From: Emticicia agri
GTDB lineage: Bacteria > Bacteroidota > Bacteroidia > Cytophagales > Spirosomataceae
Length of the DNA: 44,615 nt
Reading direction: 5' to 3'
NCBI RefSeq assembly: GCF_004168285.1
Contig: NZ_SEWF01000045.1
Location: forward strand, 1 to 44,615
Of the stretch, positions 1 to 9,163 are shown in pieces; position 1 is the first letter of the stretch, and every line of letters begins with the position of its first letter. The translations under genes and the position numbers were made by a program. Below the pieces are notes generated by a model. The model was not told where the DNA came from. It did not search any database and was given only the letters and a program-made list of their open reading frames with translations.

Positions 1-426
1 TGTAATTACCCGATTACGATACAACCTGCTCTTGTGGTTGTATGTCCTAATACATCGGTTACACTTACGGCAAGCGGTTGCCCGGGTGTTATTACATGGA
101 CGGGAGGAGCCACCGGAACCAGTATAACTGTTACTCCGGCAGCTACAGGAACTTATACGGCAACCTGTTCAGCAGGTGGGAGTGGTAGCAGAGTAATAAC
201 TGTGAATGCAACAGATGTAACACTGTCTAATGCAGATAATATATTAACGGGTACTTCTAAGTTTCAGGTAACGCAAAACATTATTTCAACCAGTCAGATT
301 GGTCAGGACGCCACTAATCCAAAGCCGAATGTCTTGTATCAGGCCGGAAAATCAATTGTTTTGCAACCTGGTTTTAGCACAGCCTCCGGCAGTATATTCA
401 ATGCTGTCATACAAGGTTGTAATTAG
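1..426 (+). CDS. C-terminal part of secreted surface protein with GCX-COOH (3-coathanger stack) end
   Basis: The reading frame is open at the left window edge, so this is the C-terminal fragment of a larger protein; the GTG at 34 is only an internal codon. The visible part is Thr/Ser/Gly-rich, in the style of Ig-like or adhesin repeats with scattered cysteines (about residues 1-65). A second block follows with the pattern YQAGKSIVLQPGF and the last three residues Gly-Cys-Asn. That layout matches the 3-coathanger stack domain with GCX-COOH terminus found on many exported Cytophagales proteins, thought to be a sorting or anchoring signal (family knowledge). The protein is probably exported and surface-exposed; its actual function lies in the missing N-terminal part. 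A strong hairpin terminator follows. Confidence 0.75.
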   Translation, partial: CNYPITIQPALVVVCPNTSVTLTASGCPGVITWTGGATGTSITVTPAATGTYTATCSAGGSGSRVITVNATDVTLSNADNILTGTSKFQVTQNIISTSQIGQDATNPKPNVLYQAGKSIVLQPGFSTASGSIFNAVIQGCN

Positions 427-457
427 GTAAGCAATTAAGAAATTCAGCCATAACAAA

Positions 458-495
458 AATGAGTCATTCCGAATTTTGGAATGACTCATTTTTTT
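458..495. terminator. Bidirectional intrinsic terminator between convergent genes
   Basis: A perfect 13-bp stem (458-470 with 478-490) encloses a 7-nt loop. It is preceded by an A run and followed by a T run, so it can act on both strands. It sits between the convergent ends of the surface protein (stop at 426) and the PKD lipoprotein (stop at 516). Confidence 0.85.
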
Positions 496-515
496 GCTTA
501 TCAATAATTCCTGAT

Positions 516-1658
516 TCAATCCATCCGATAAACCAGATACCTGATTTTAAGCGTTCCGTCTATTTTTCCTAATTGTTTAAAATCTGCTTTTAGCTTGAAT
601 GTAACCCAGAAAGCCTGTTTGTATAAACCATCAAATAAAGCAGGTTGCTCTATTTCTTTTACATCGGTAATTTCAATCTGAGCATCAGGCACTTCTGTAA
701 ATTGTTTTATTACCGTACCGCCATTGTTCTCATATTTCACAGAGGCATTCCATTGGTCATGGGTTTGTACACCGATTTTTTTTATGCCGGGTACTAAATA
801 TTGTCTGAATTTTTCAACCCGCTCGTTAATACTAAAATCAGGGTTGGCTGAACCTAATACATGGAACATACCATTAAGTGTCATCTCAATCTTTTTTCCA
901 GCCACATTTAAAACTATGGTATTCAATATTTTAGTTGATAAAGGGTCTGTTTCAGAAAGCATCGTTCTGCATTCATTACCATCTTCGCTGAAACTATACT
1001 GCTCGTTTAAAATCGTTCCTTTAAATGATGCCGTTTCTTTAGTTACTGCATTAGTAATACTTACATTTTTAGTGATGGTCGTTTTTTGGCCATATTTGTC
1101 TTCCACAGTCAGAAAAACCGGATAACTATCGTTTCTTTCATAGATAAATTCAGGATTTGCCAAACGGCTTCTGTTCTGTGTTTTTGTATCGTTCCAATAA
1201 TACTTTAGTCCGGCCTCGGGAGATAGATTTTTAAATCTGACCTTACCATTCTCTAAAACTTCATAAGAAAAATCAGCTTTTGGTTCAGGTACTTTATTGG
1301 TAATATTTACTTCTGTCTCTAATGAATTTGAAGTAACAGCATTAACCGCTCTGAAACTTATTTTATACGTACCGTTTTTAGCATATTTATGCGAAAAAGT
1401 AAAAATAGCATCGGCCGTAATTTCTTTAGGTTTAAATTGCACTTTGTCAGTTTTTCCATCGCCCCAATCAACACTTACTTCAGTATCATGCTGATAAGGA
1501 AAAACTTTCAGTTGCAAAGTTACTCCGGCATTTTCATCGTAAGCAGTCTGATTGAGCGACTTGATGAAGTCAGTAGTCTCAGGCATTACAGGCCCGGTTT
1601 CTTTTTTACAGGCAAACAGCAAACAAGCAATAGACAGAATCAAATACAGTTTTTTCAT
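516..1658 (-). CDS. PKD-domain lipoprotein
   Basis: A 380-residue exported protein. The N-terminus is a lipoprotein signal with lipobox L-F-A-C (Cys17) followed by KKE. Two PKD-type beta-sandwich domains follow: about residues 45-120 (motif VDWGDGKTD, then YAKNGTYKISF) and 125-205 (FSYEVLENGKVRFKN, then VFLTVEDKYGQ). The C-terminal part, about 205-380, is beta-rich and I do not recognise it. PKD domains usually mediate protein or carbohydrate contacts on the cell surface, so a binding or scaffold role in the outer membrane is likely (inference). It is monocistronic, with a convergent neighbour and terminator downstream. Confidence 0.8.
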   Translation of the reverse strand: MKKLYLILSIACLLFACKKETGPVMPETTDFIKSLNQTAYDENAGVTLQLKVFPYQHDTEVSVDWGDGKTDKVQFKPKEITADAIFTFSHKYAKNGTYKISFRAVNAVTSNSLETEVNITNKVPEPKADFSYEVLENGKVRFKNLSPEAGLKYYWNDTKTQNRSRLANPEFIYERNDSYPVFLTVEDKYGQKTTITKNVSITNAVTKETASFKGTILNEQYSFSEDGNECRTMLSETDPLSTKILNTIVLNVAGKKIEMTLNGMFHVLGSANPDFSINERVEKFRQYLVPGIKKIGVQTHDQWNASVKYENNGGTVIKQFTEVPDAQIEITDVKEIEQPALFDGLYKQAFWVTFKLKADFKQLGKIDGTLKIRYLVYRMD

Positions 1659-1775
1659 ATGAGTTTATATTTCTTAGGTGAGGAGGTTTAAAATTAATCA
1701 TTTTTTTGCTTATCTGTCAACTAAACGGCTGGCAAAAGATAGAAATAAGGGTAAAATTACACTACTTTTAAAAGC

Positions 1776-1817
1776 AACAGCCACTTCATCGGTATAGATA
1801 AAGTGGCTGTTTTTTTA
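1776..1817 (-). terminator. Intrinsic terminator of the DUF1080 gene
   Basis: An 11-bp perfect stem (1776-1786 with 1801-1811) lies 20 bp past the stop codon of the minus-strand gene at 1831. On the minus strand it is followed by an interrupted T tract; on the plus strand by an uninterrupted one. It probably terminates the minus-strand transcript. Confidence 0.7.
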
Positions 1818-1830
1818 ATAGCAGTTACCC

Positions 1831-2607
1831 TCAGAAATCAGTATCCGCTTTTTTCAAGTCCAGTCGTTTAATCCAGATATTGCGGTATAGCACATCGTGC
1901 CCTTCGGCCTGTAATTTCAAGCCTCCGGGGGTATCTGTAATGCCTTTGCCGCCGTCGTTGCCGCCATCAATCCCGGAGTTTGGCCCACCCCACACCTGAC
2001 TGATTTTCTGGTTTACGTGTACTTTTTTACCATTGAAATACAAGGTTACCATCGGTTGTTCAACTAATTTGCCGTCTTTAAAACGTGCTGCTCTGAAAAC
2101 TATATCGTAGGCATTCCACTTCCCTACCCCATTGTAAGCATAGTACGGCGATTTAGATTCGTTGATAACCGCAGCCAGACCATGCGAGGTTGAGTCGCCG
2201 TCTAAAACCTGTATCTCATAGCGGTTTTGCAGATATACTCCACTATTGCCACCGGGTTTGCTGATATAAAACTCAACATGCGCCCTGAAATCACGAAAAG
2301 TATCTTTGGTTACAATATCAGCGGCTCCATATTTCCCTCCTGCGGCGGCAGGGTCATTGGTATTGACTGCGGTACCTTTTCCGGCAGGGTCATCTACGAT
2401 AAACCATTTAATAGGCAACGAAGCCGCTAATCTGGGGCCTTCCCAGTAGGTCCATTTCTCATCAAGCATTTGGCGGGTGCCATCAAGATAGACAACGGCA
2501 TCTTTCGGTGCTTTGGCACCCACGCCTATCTGCGCCTGTATATAATTGCCTGTAAACAGGAATGCTACAAAAAGAGTAAACAGTTTGTTTTTATTCATCT
2601 GGTTCAA
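1831..2607 (-). CDS. Secreted DUF1080 (3-keto-disaccharide hydrolase-like) protein
   Basis: A 258-residue protein with a signal peptide (hydrophobic LFTLFVAFLFTG, then AQA-type cleavage near residue 26) and one concanavalin-like DUF1080 domain covering the rest. Family landmarks are DFRAHVEFYISKPGGNSGVYLQNRYEIQVLD, GKWNAYDIVFRAARF, and the closing GGLKLQAEGHDVLYRNIWIKRL (shown here as separate short motifs of one domain). Some members of this family hydrolyse 3-keto-glycosides in the periplasm; substrate cannot be read from the sequence. The start could be Met1 or Met4. It stands alone, with 247 bp of AT-rich intergenic DNA upstream shared with the divergent response regulator. Confidence 0.85.
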   Translation of the reverse strand: MNQMNKNKLFTLFVAFLFTGNYIQAQIGVGAKAPKDAVVYLDGTRQMLDEKWTYWEGPRLAASLPIKWFIVDDPAGKGTAVNTNDPAAAGGKYGAADIVTKDTFRDFRAHVEFYISKPGGNSGVYLQNRYEIQVLDGDSTSHGLAAVINESKSPYYAYNGVGKWNAYDIVFRAARFKDGKLVEQPMVTLYFNGKKVHVNQKISQVWGGPNSGIDGGNDGGKGITDTPGGLKLQAEGHDVLYRNIWIKRLDLKKADTDF

Positions 2608-2788
2608 AAAAGTTAAATAGATTTTTAAAATGGTAAGAATACAAAATAAAAAAGAGATAGTTCAATAAATATATGTAATTTTAACACAAATTTATGCTTT
2701 TCATTCAAAAGCAGGATAATTAAGCGGCGTGCGTCATTTATTTTTAATTAAACTTGTGGTATTGCTATACGTTTTGTTTGCTTTCTGT

Positions 2789-2796
2789 TACTTTTG
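2789..2796 (+). promoter_or_regulatory. Possible -7 box (TAnnTTTG) for the response regulator-kinase operon
   Basis: TACTTTTG fits the Bacteroidota -7 consensus and lies 58 bp before the ATG at 2855. No TTTG box is present at the usual distance upstream (the nearest are too close), so this is a weak call. Confidence 0.3.
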
Positions 2797-2854
2797 TCGA
2801 TAAGAATTCTGTATTCTTTGCTCTGATACCTTAGACCAAACTATAAAAAACTGC

Positions 2855-3292
2855 ATGACTACACATAATTATCAAATTATTCTTGCTGATGATGACGAAG
2901 ATGACCGTATTTTCTTCAAAGAAGCGATGTCAGAAGCAGCGAGTTCGGTAACAGTTAAAACTGTTAGTGATGGAATCGAACTCATGAATATGCTTTCAAA
3001 TAAATTACCCGATGCCATTTTTCTTGATTTAAACATGCCCTTCAAAAACGGTCAGGAATGCTTACATGAAATAAAAAACAACCGACGTTACAAGAACATA
3101 CCCGTAGTGATTTACTCTACCAGTTCTAATGTCGATCAGATTAATTCCACCTTTCAAGCAGGGGCTAATCTGTACATTTCAAAACCTGACTCATACCTTA
3201 AACTGAAAGTTATCTTAAAGAAAGTTTTTACTCTGAAATGTGAAGAGTACAAACCACAACCTGAAAAAGAAAAATTTGTTTTAAAGTATTAA
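2855..3292 (+). CDS. Single-domain response regulator (Rcp1-like)
   Basis: A 145-residue protein consisting only of a CheY-like receiver. The acidic pocket is D12-D13-D14, the phospho-acceptor is D58 in FLDLNMP, the switch residue lies in YSTSS (about 87-91), and the conserved lysine is K110 in ISKP. There is no DNA-binding or enzymatic output, so it must act by phospho-transfer or protein contact. It is 11 bp upstream of the multi-PAS kinase, clearly in one operon and presumably its partner. The organisation repeats at 24294-28351. The short Lys/Glu-rich tail after residue 125 is not conserved in the second copy. Confidence 0.9.
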   Translation: MTTHNYQIILADDDEDDRIFFKEAMSEAASSVTVKTVSDGIELMNMLSNKLPDAIFLDLNMPFKNGQECLHEIKNNRRYKNIPVVIYSTSSNVDQINSTFQAGANLYISKPDSYLKLKVILKKVFTLKCEEYKPQPEKEKFVLKY

Positions 3293-3303
3293 AATTTTGA
3301 AAC

Positions 3304-5715
3304 ATGACTCTTACTCAAAACAAGTCAGACGCCACCCGTTCTGCCGATGAAGCTATTATGCCTAATCAGTTGCATTTTCATTATTTGCCGGATTATGCCA
3401 ATTATCTGCTAACGAAAAAATTAGAAGAGTACACCCGGAAATCGCTTGAGGTATCGCGCGAGATAGAAGTGCCTTTGCTGAAATTTTTTGAGAATATGCC
3501 CGAAGAGCAACTCATGCAGTTGTCGGTTGAGGGTACTATCGAATACCTCAATTATTTTGTTTCCAATCGTGTAGAAGAGTTTATTGATTTATCTTTAAAA
3601 AGATGGATTGAGAACCAACTTCCTTTAGTGCAAAGTGAAGATATTGTAGCGCAGGATATTTCAACGGTTAGTTTTACCCGACGCAAAGCCTTCCGCCATT
3701 TTTTACCCGATTATACCACAGACTGGCAGTTATGTAACCATATATTAGAAGAAATTGACCTGTTTATCCTTACTTACGAAGAAAAATCTTACAATACGCT
3801 TTTCAATATCAAGCAACAAAAAATAAACGAAAATCTCTATTTTATAGAAAAAGTAAACAACACTTTACCGGGTATTGTCTATGTGCTTGATATAATTTCT
3901 TTTAAAGAAGTTTACTCAACCAGTAAAAGAGAAGAATTTTTAGGCTATACCAATGAAGAAATTAAAAACCTTGGGGCAGATGTATTTGCTGCTTTGGTAC
4001 ATCCTGAAGATTATGAACAGCGAATGGCGCACCTCAGCAATTTTTCTTCGGCTACTGATGGAGAAATACGAAGCCTTGAATACAGGGTCAAAAACAAAAA
4101 AAACGGATACCATTGGCAAAGGGTTTATGAAACGGTATTCCGACGAGACGAAGCGGGTGCACCCTCACAAATTATCGGTATAACGCTTGATATTAATAAA
4201 GAAAAAGAGGCCTCACAAAAACTGCAACTCCGTGAGCTGCAATTAAGTGAAGCTCAGGAAATAGCAGGATTAGGAAGTTTTGAGTGGGATTTACAAACGC
4301 AGAGTTCTCTTTATTCAGACCAACTGCTCAAAATATTTGAAATCGACGAAGCCAAAGATTATCTCTCCTTTCTGCAATTTGTACACCCTGCCGACCGGGA
4401 TCGGCTCACAGCGGCTATTAACGCAGCTATTACAGGCGACGGCAGATACGAATGTGAATACCGTTATAAGAATAAAACGGAAAAAATAATCTGGTCGAGG
4501 GGAATTGTTACTTTTCAGGACGGGAAACCAATCAGAATGAGAGGTACTGTGATGGATGTTACCGAACGCAATACCATACTGCAACAATTAGAACATACGG
4601 TTGAACTACACAAACAGGCACAAGCCCTGACACATATCGGCAACTGGAGTTGGGATATACCTAATAACCAAATTGACTGGAGTGATGAAATGTACCGTAT
4701 TTACGGGCTTGAACCTCAATCGGAAAAAATACATTTTGAGCGTTTCCTTTCATTGGTTCACCCTGACGACCGGGGTCGGCGGTTAGATGAAATCCAGAAT
4801 GCCCTGCAAACCAATAAAGCAGAGGATTATGTCATACGCATTGTGTGGGACAATGGTACCATAAGGGTATTACAGGGCAAAGGCGAAGTAATAACCGATG
4901 AATTTAACAAGCCTGTTAAACTTACCGGGACTTGTCAGGACGTTACCGAACAGTACCATATCAATCAGGAATTAGAACAGAAAAACATTGAATTACAGCG
5001 CAGTAACGAAGAATTAACCTCGTTTAACTATATTGCCAGCCACGACCTGCAAGAGCCGCTTCGGAAAATAAAACTATTCAGCAACCGGATTTTTGAGAAA
5101 GATTTTGAGCGACTGTCAGATACAGCTAAAGAGTTTCTGCCTCGCATCATTACCTCGGCTAACCAGATGCAGAAATTGCTTAACGATTTGCTGGCATTTT
5201 CAAGAGCCACCTCTGCCGAGAAAATATTTGAGAAAACCAATCTGAATACCTTATTGGAAGAAGTAAGAAATACGCTTAAAGAAAGTATTGAAGAAAAAAA
5301 CGTAACTATCTCCTATACTAAACTCCCTGATTTAAACCTTATTTCCTTCCAGTTTCAGCAGTTATTAGAAAATATTATCGGCAATGCCATTAAATACAGC
5401 AAACCCGGAGTACCTGTTGAGATAAAGATAACTTCTAAAACCGTAACAGGCAAAAACTATCTCAATCAGGGAGCAGTAGCAGGCAAAAACTACCATTTGT
5501 TAAGCATCAGCGATAATGGCATTGGTTTCGACCAGCAGTATGCCCAGAAGATTTTTGAATTGTTCCAGCGACTGCATAATAAGAACGAATATTCAGGTAC
5601 AGGCATTGGGTTGGCTATCTGCAAGAAGATTATCCAGAACCACAACGGATTTATCACAGCTACAGGAGAGCCTGACAAAGGGGCAACTTTTCATATTTTT
5701 ACGCCTTTGATTTGA
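3304..5715 (+). CDS. Soluble three-PAS sensor histidine kinase
   Basis: An 803-residue cytoplasmic kinase without signal peptide or membrane segment. Order: an all-helical N-terminal region of unknown family (about 1-170), PAS1 (185-300, PAS_3 type with LVHPEDYEQR), PAS2 (318-422, FVHPADRDR), PAS3 (443-550, LVHPDDRGR), a short coiled coil, HisKA with phospho-acceptor H580 in ASHDLQEPL, then HATPase_c with N694 in the N-box, DNGIGF at 737 and the G2 motif GTGIGLAICKKI. It probably senses an intracellular cue and phosphorylates the receiver encoded just upstream. The ligand is unknown. H-box and G-box are nearly the same as in the kinase at 24680, which suggests paralogy. Confidence 0.9.
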   Translation: MTLTQNKSDATRSADEAIMPNQLHFHYLPDYANYLLTKKLEEYTRKSLEVSREIEVPLLKFFENMPEEQLMQLSVEGTIEYLNYFVSNRVEEFIDLSLKRWIENQLPLVQSEDIVAQDISTVSFTRRKAFRHFLPDYTTDWQLCNHILEEIDLFILTYEEKSYNTLFNIKQQKINENLYFIEKVNNTLPGIVYVLDIISFKEVYSTSKREEFLGYTNEEIKNLGADVFAALVHPEDYEQRMAHLSNFSSATDGEIRSLEYRVKNKKNGYHWQRVYETVFRRDEAGAPSQIIGITLDINKEKEASQKLQLRELQLSEAQEIAGLGSFEWDLQTQSSLYSDQLLKIFEIDEAKDYLSFLQFVHPADRDRLTAAINAAITGDGRYECEYRYKNKTEKIIWSRGIVTFQDGKPIRMRGTVMDVTERNTILQQLEHTVELHKQAQALTHIGNWSWDIPNNQIDWSDEMYRIYGLEPQSEKIHFERFLSLVHPDDRGRRLDEIQNALQTNKAEDYVIRIVWDNGTIRVLQGKGEVITDEFNKPVKLTGTCQDVTEQYHINQELEQKNIELQRSNEELTSFNYIASHDLQEPLRKIKLFSNRIFEKDFERLSDTAKEFLPRIITSANQMQKLLNDLLAFSRATSAEKIFEKTNLNTLLEEVRNTLKESIEEKNVTISYTKLPDLNLISFQFQQLLENIIGNAIKYSKPGVPVEIKITSKTVTGKNYLNQGAVAGKNYHLLSISDNGIGFDQQYAQKIFELFQRLHNKNEYSGTGIGLAICKKIIQNHNGFITATGEPDKGATFHIFTPLI

Positions 5716-5823
5716 TTGATAGCAGGTAAAATGTTTGTTTAAAAATCCCAAGAATACTTATTATTTTTACGATACAATTATGCAGTTTTTCTTTGACTGA
5801 TAAACCCATAATTGTCAGAAAAT

Positions 5824-6111
5824 ATGACGTTTGAAGAAGCCATCAAAACTTTTAAGCATGGACAACAAGTAGAAGGCAAAGTAATTAGTAAAATGCCTTT
5901 TGGTGATTTTATTGAAATTGTACCTAATCAACAGTTTAATGTACTAATTGAAATTATTGATATGGGAGGTTTAATACCTGAAATGTACAGAAATGGCAAT
6001 TATTCTCCTATTGGCTCAACTGTTAAAGGAGAGCTTATTTTTTGTAGGAAACATGATGGCAGTATATATGAAATAAGATTATTTCGAGGAACAATTCAAT
6101 TGCCTGAATAA
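5824..6111 (+). CDS. Small S1-like RNA-binding-fold protein
   Basis: A 95-residue protein. From about residue 15 it reads like an S1/OB fold: GQQVEGKVISKMPFGDFIEI, VLIEI, a turn at GNYSPIGSTVKGELIF, and a final strand ending EIRLF. S1 domains bind RNA, but this one is alone and divergent, so RNA binding is only suggested. I place the start at ATG 5824; a TTG at 5812 follows directly after an in-frame stop and would add four residues. It lies 108 bp past the kinase gene and ends just before a terminator, so it may have its own promoter. No catalytic motif is present. Confidence 0.6.
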   Translation: MTFEEAIKTFKHGQQVEGKVISKMPFGDFIEIVPNQQFNVLIEIIDMGGLIPEMYRNGNYSPIGSTVKGELIFCRKHDGSIYEIRLFRGTIQLPE

Positions 6112-6130
6112 TAGTATATAAAGAAACGAG

Positions 6131-6151
6131 ACGAGGCGTCGCCTTGTTTTT
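6131..6151 (+). terminator. Intrinsic terminator after the S1-like gene
   Basis: A 7-bp GC-rich stem (6131-6137 with 6141-6147, one G-T pair) with a 3-nt loop is followed by a run of T. It sits 19 bp after the stop at 6111 and faces the convergent operon that ends at 6183. Confidence 0.6.
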
Positions 6152-6182
6152 AACTCGCAATTAAAAATTTATTAGGCAAATT

Positions 6183-6629
6183 TTATTTCACCAGAGGCCC
6201 CTCCCACAATACCTGGTCAATTATCCAGTTATCTCCGTTTCTTGATAATAATAAATAATCAGTACCCCACCAGGCCGTAATTTTGGCGGCGGCAGTATTA
6301 TACGATACATCTAATATTTTTACCACCTTAGGCGCATCTGCTTTAGGGAATCTTTTTTTGGCATAGACCCCGGCTGCGTAATCAATAGCCTGCTTGTAGG
6401 TCATATACCCGTCTTCTTCAAACTTGCCGCTTTGCTTGTTTTTAAAATACCCGAACTTGGTTAAGGTAGGCCGTAAGGAGGCTTTGATTTTCAGGGTATC
6501 GCCCTCATAAAACCCCTCAATATAATTCATACAGGCTTGCGTGATGCGTTCAGTATCCTGACTGGTTTGTGCCTGCGCATACATGGCAGTAGCAAACAAC
6601 ACGGTTAGCAGAGCAATTTTCTTTTTCAT
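6183..6629 (-). CDS. Exported NTF2-like (lumazine-binding type) protein
   Basis: A 148-residue protein with a signal peptide (KKKIALLTVLFATAMYAQAQ, cleavage near residue 20). The mature part is a single cone-shaped NTF2-like domain: the first helix ITQACMNYIEGFYEGD, a middle stretch around DYAAGVYAKKRFP, and closing strands VKILDVSYNTAAAKITAWW, DYLLLSRNGDNWIIDQVLW. This matches the 'putative lumazine-binding' NTF2 branch common in Bacteroidota. A ligand-binding or small-molecule enzyme role in the periplasm is possible; no catalytic residues can be asserted. It is the last gene of the seven-gene operon, 41 bp after the oxidoreductase gene. Confidence 0.8.
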   Translation of the reverse strand: MKKKIALLTVLFATAMYAQAQTSQDTERITQACMNYIEGFYEGDTLKIKASLRPTLTKFGYFKNKQSGKFEEDGYMTYKQAIDYAAGVYAKKRFPKADAPKVVKILDVSYNTAAAKITAWWGTDYLLLSRNGDNWIIDQVLWEGPLVK

Positions 6630-6670
6630 AATTATAGTTTTTAAAAAGTAGAAAAGTAATTTTCATAGAA

Positions 6671-7786
6671 TTACCATTTTAAAGTCACTTTGTTACCCGT
6701 ATCGGCAGATTGTTTGATGGCTTCAATAATTTTCAAATCTATCAGCCCCTCTTCGCCCGAAGCGACAGATGTTTTATTGTCAATAATACATCTGGCAAAA
6801 TTGTCTAACTGGTTTATCTGCTGATAATCTTTACTCTGGAAATTCATTGGTTTTATCTCTCCGTCAAAAAATTGTCCAGCTGTTCCAATAGCATTATAAG
6901 ATGGATTGAGGGCAAACCATTGCCAGCCCGTTGTGGCATGTAGCCTGTCCACATAAGACGAATACGTGGTGGTGCTATTAGAAATAGCCCCGCTCGGAAA
7001 CTTCATCATAAAGGTAAATCCTTCATAAATATCTTTAAAAATGGTTTTATCCATAATAAACCCCTGCGCCGAAACCTCCACAGGTAGTTCGCCTATGGTT
7101 CTTCTGGCTCCCTGAATACAATAGACGCCTAAGTCCATGATAGCTCCGCCGCCGCCCATAGCTTTATTGAGTCGCCAGACTTTGGGATTTGCCATCGAAA
7201 ACCCAAGGCTACTTTCCATCAAACGAATATCGCCATACACTTTTTCATTACCCAGTCGCCTCATTTCTAAATGATAAGGGTCAAAATAAAGCCTATATCC
7301 TACCGATAGCTTTACATTAGCCTTTTTGCAGCCGGCAATCATATCTTCACATTCCTTTACATTCATGCCCATAGGTTTTTCACAAATCACGTGTTTGCCT
7401 GCCTGTGCTGCCCTGATGGTATATTCGGCGTGCATCGCATTTGGCAATACTACATAAATAATATCCACGTCAGAATTATTTCTGATTTCATCAAAATTAG
7501 AATAATTATAGATGTTCTTCTTGGGAATATTGTATTCTTTCGACCATTTTTCGGCTTTTTCGGGCGTACCTGTTACAATGGCCGTCAGCTTACAAAGTTG
7601 CGTTTGCTGTAAGGCAGGTGCTAACTGCAAGGTGGCATAATTGCCCAGACCTACCAAAGCTACACCTAATGGTTTGGTAGCAGTAAAACCGAAGTTCAGC
7701 GTATTTAAGGCTGGTAAACCCAGAGCCATTGTTTTTACAAAATTTCTTCTTCCTTGCATACAGATATTTTTTAATTCAGCACTCAT
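6671..7786 (-). CDS. Gfo/Idh/MocA-family oxidoreductase with Tat-like signal
   Basis: A 371-residue NAD(P)-dependent dehydrogenase of the glucose-fructose oxidoreductase type. An N-terminal twin-arginine-like stretch (GRRNFVKTMALGLPA, about residues 12-26) suggests export in folded form. The Rossmann domain begins at VALVGLGNYA; the family motif EKPMG (catalytic lysine) is near residue 140; the C-terminal alpha/beta domain carries GGGGAIMDLGVYCIQGARR. Likely substrate: a sugar or cyclitol. The start codon overlaps the stop of the upstream esterase gene in an ATGA tetranucleotide (7783-7786), which supports translational coupling and this start. Periplasmic members of this family take part in carbohydrate oxidation; the exact reaction is not visible. 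Confidence 0.9.
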   Translation of the reverse strand: MSAELKNICMQGRRNFVKTMALGLPALNTLNFGFTATKPLGVALVGLGNYATLQLAPALQQTQLCKLTAIVTGTPEKAEKWSKEYNIPKKNIYNYSNFDEIRNNSDVDIIYVVLPNAMHAEYTIRAAQAGKHVICEKPMGMNVKECEDMIAGCKKANVKLSVGYRLYFDPYHLEMRRLGNEKVYGDIRLMESSLGFSMANPKVWRLNKAMGGGGAIMDLGVYCIQGARRTIGELPVEVSAQGFIMDKTIFKDIYEGFTFMMKFPSGAISNSTTTYSSYVDRLHATTGWQWFALNPSYNAIGTAGQFFDGEIKPMNFQSKDYQQINQLDNFARCIIDNKTSVASGEEGLIDLKIIEAIKQSADTGNKVTLKW

Positions 7787-9153
7787 TTTTTGATAAACTC
7801 AAAGGTATTTACGATGAATTTTGGCATTTCTTTAGGAAACACAAATCCTATCAGGTCTTCTGTGCCATTAATTTTTTGTCCATTAGTAGTCAACTCACCA
7901 ATAGAGTAATATATCCCTCCCCCATCGTGTTTTCTGCCCCAGACCAATTGTTTTTTCTGATTAACAAACAAAAAATCTGAGTTTATTTTGAAGGAATTCA
8001 TAATGGTCGACTGCATCACATATTTGTTATTGATTTGCTTGATTTCAAAATCAATCAGTAAATCTTCGCCATTGGGTACTTTTAATTTGCCCGACCATAC
8101 ACCCAAAAACGGAGCTATTTCAGCCGCAGTAGGACCTCTGTGGTTCAGGGCATCGGTCATTCGTCTATCAGGACTTGTAGTAATAGCATTGGCTTCTTTT
8201 TTCAATTGCTTGCTTCTCACAGTTTCACCCATTAGCTTATCATGCTCGGTCAATAAATCTATTGCTGTTTTTTTGTCCGATTGCCCGATGTGCTGTTTGG
8301 CACTTTCCAGTAGAACAATCGCAGGTATAGGATAAGTAATATGATATTTGCTGCTAAGCCCTTCATAATAGGCTTTTATCGTTTCCATTGATAAATCCTT
8401 GTCTTTAGGCAGATAATCTTCAAACAGAAGTTTCAAACCCTCATACATTCCTTTCAAAGGCATTGTTTCATGACTTTCGTTAAGCAAGCTGATTTGTCTG
8501 TGGTTTTCGCATTTACTCTGAATTTCTGCCTCCCATCCATAAATGGCTTTTACCGATACGTATTTACTGGCACAATTATCCGAAAGTTTTTTGAAAAAAT
8601 CTGTCTCTAAAGTTTTTGAAACACTCATAGGGGCATCAAGGGCTAATACGAACGGGAACTGTGCAGGGTTCTGAGTTAGCAGATAAGTTGCAAATAGTGC
8701 TCCTTGTGAATGACCAACAGCTATATTTAATCCGTTTGTTCTGAGTTTCTTTGCGATAAAAGGTTGTAGTTCTTTACTGATAAAATCATTGAACTGCTGC
8801 ACTCCTTGTGCCTGATAAAATTCCTGAGGGGTGGGCATGTCTCTACTTCTATTCTTATTGACAATGCCCACAATATACGCCTCAGGCATTTGTGGCAGTG
8901 AAGAACTATAGTTCATAAAACTCAGGGTTCCTACCAGTGGTTGGAATAAAGATTCGGCATCAAAAAGATAAATGACCGGAAAATGAGCATTCTGTTTTTC
9001 TGCTGACTTAGGGCTATAAGTCAATATTTCACGCTCTTCATTCAGGGTTTTCGAAAAGAAATTGAATCGCTCCCATATCTCAATTTTTGTAGTCTCATTT
9101 TTTTGACCGATTGCCAAAAATGGGAGAATAAGAATCATATAAAATAATCGCAT
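7783..9153 (-). CDS. Exported alpha/beta-hydrolase (esterase D-type) with C-terminal beta domain
   Basis: I start the gene at 9153 (456 residues), because this gives a signal peptide (MRLFYMILILPFLAIGQ) and leaves a 10-bp gap to the upstream stop at 9164; a longer frame back to 9270 would overlap the upstream gene. The esterase D-like domain (about 20-270) has the nucleophile elbow GHSQGA with Ser149 and the preceding strand PVIYLFDAE. A linker helix region (300-365) leads to a C-terminal lipocalin-like beta domain (about 375-456, FLGVWSGKLKVP). Such proteins hydrolyse ester bonds of sugar esters or peptides in the periplasm. Overlaps the next gene by 4 bp. Confidence 0.85.
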   Translation of the reverse strand: MRLFYMILILPFLAIGQKNETTKIEIWERFNFFSKTLNEEREILTYSPKSAEKQNAHFPVIYLFDAESLFQPLVGTLSFMNYSSSLPQMPEAYIVGIVNKNRSRDMPTPQEFYQAQGVQQFNDFISKELQPFIAKKLRTNGLNIAVGHSQGALFATYLLTQNPAQFPFVLALDAPMSVSKTLETDFFKKLSDNCASKYVSVKAIYGWEAEIQSKCENHRQISLLNESHETMPLKGMYEGLKLLFEDYLPKDKDLSMETIKAYYEGLSSKYHITYPIPAIVLLESAKQHIGQSDKKTAIDLLTEHDKLMGETVRSKQLKKEANAITTSPDRRMTDALNHRGPTAAEIAPFLGVWSGKLKVPNGEDLLIDFEIKQINNKYVMQSTIMNSFKINSDFLFVNQKKQLVWGRKHDGGGIYYSIGELTTNGQKINGTEDLIGFVFPKEMPKFIVNTFEFIKK

Positions 9154-9163
9154 AATAAGGTAC

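Noticed and set aside
724-1125. Plus-strand frame of 133 codons
   Set aside because: It lies entirely antisense inside the PKD lipoprotein gene and has no recognisable features.
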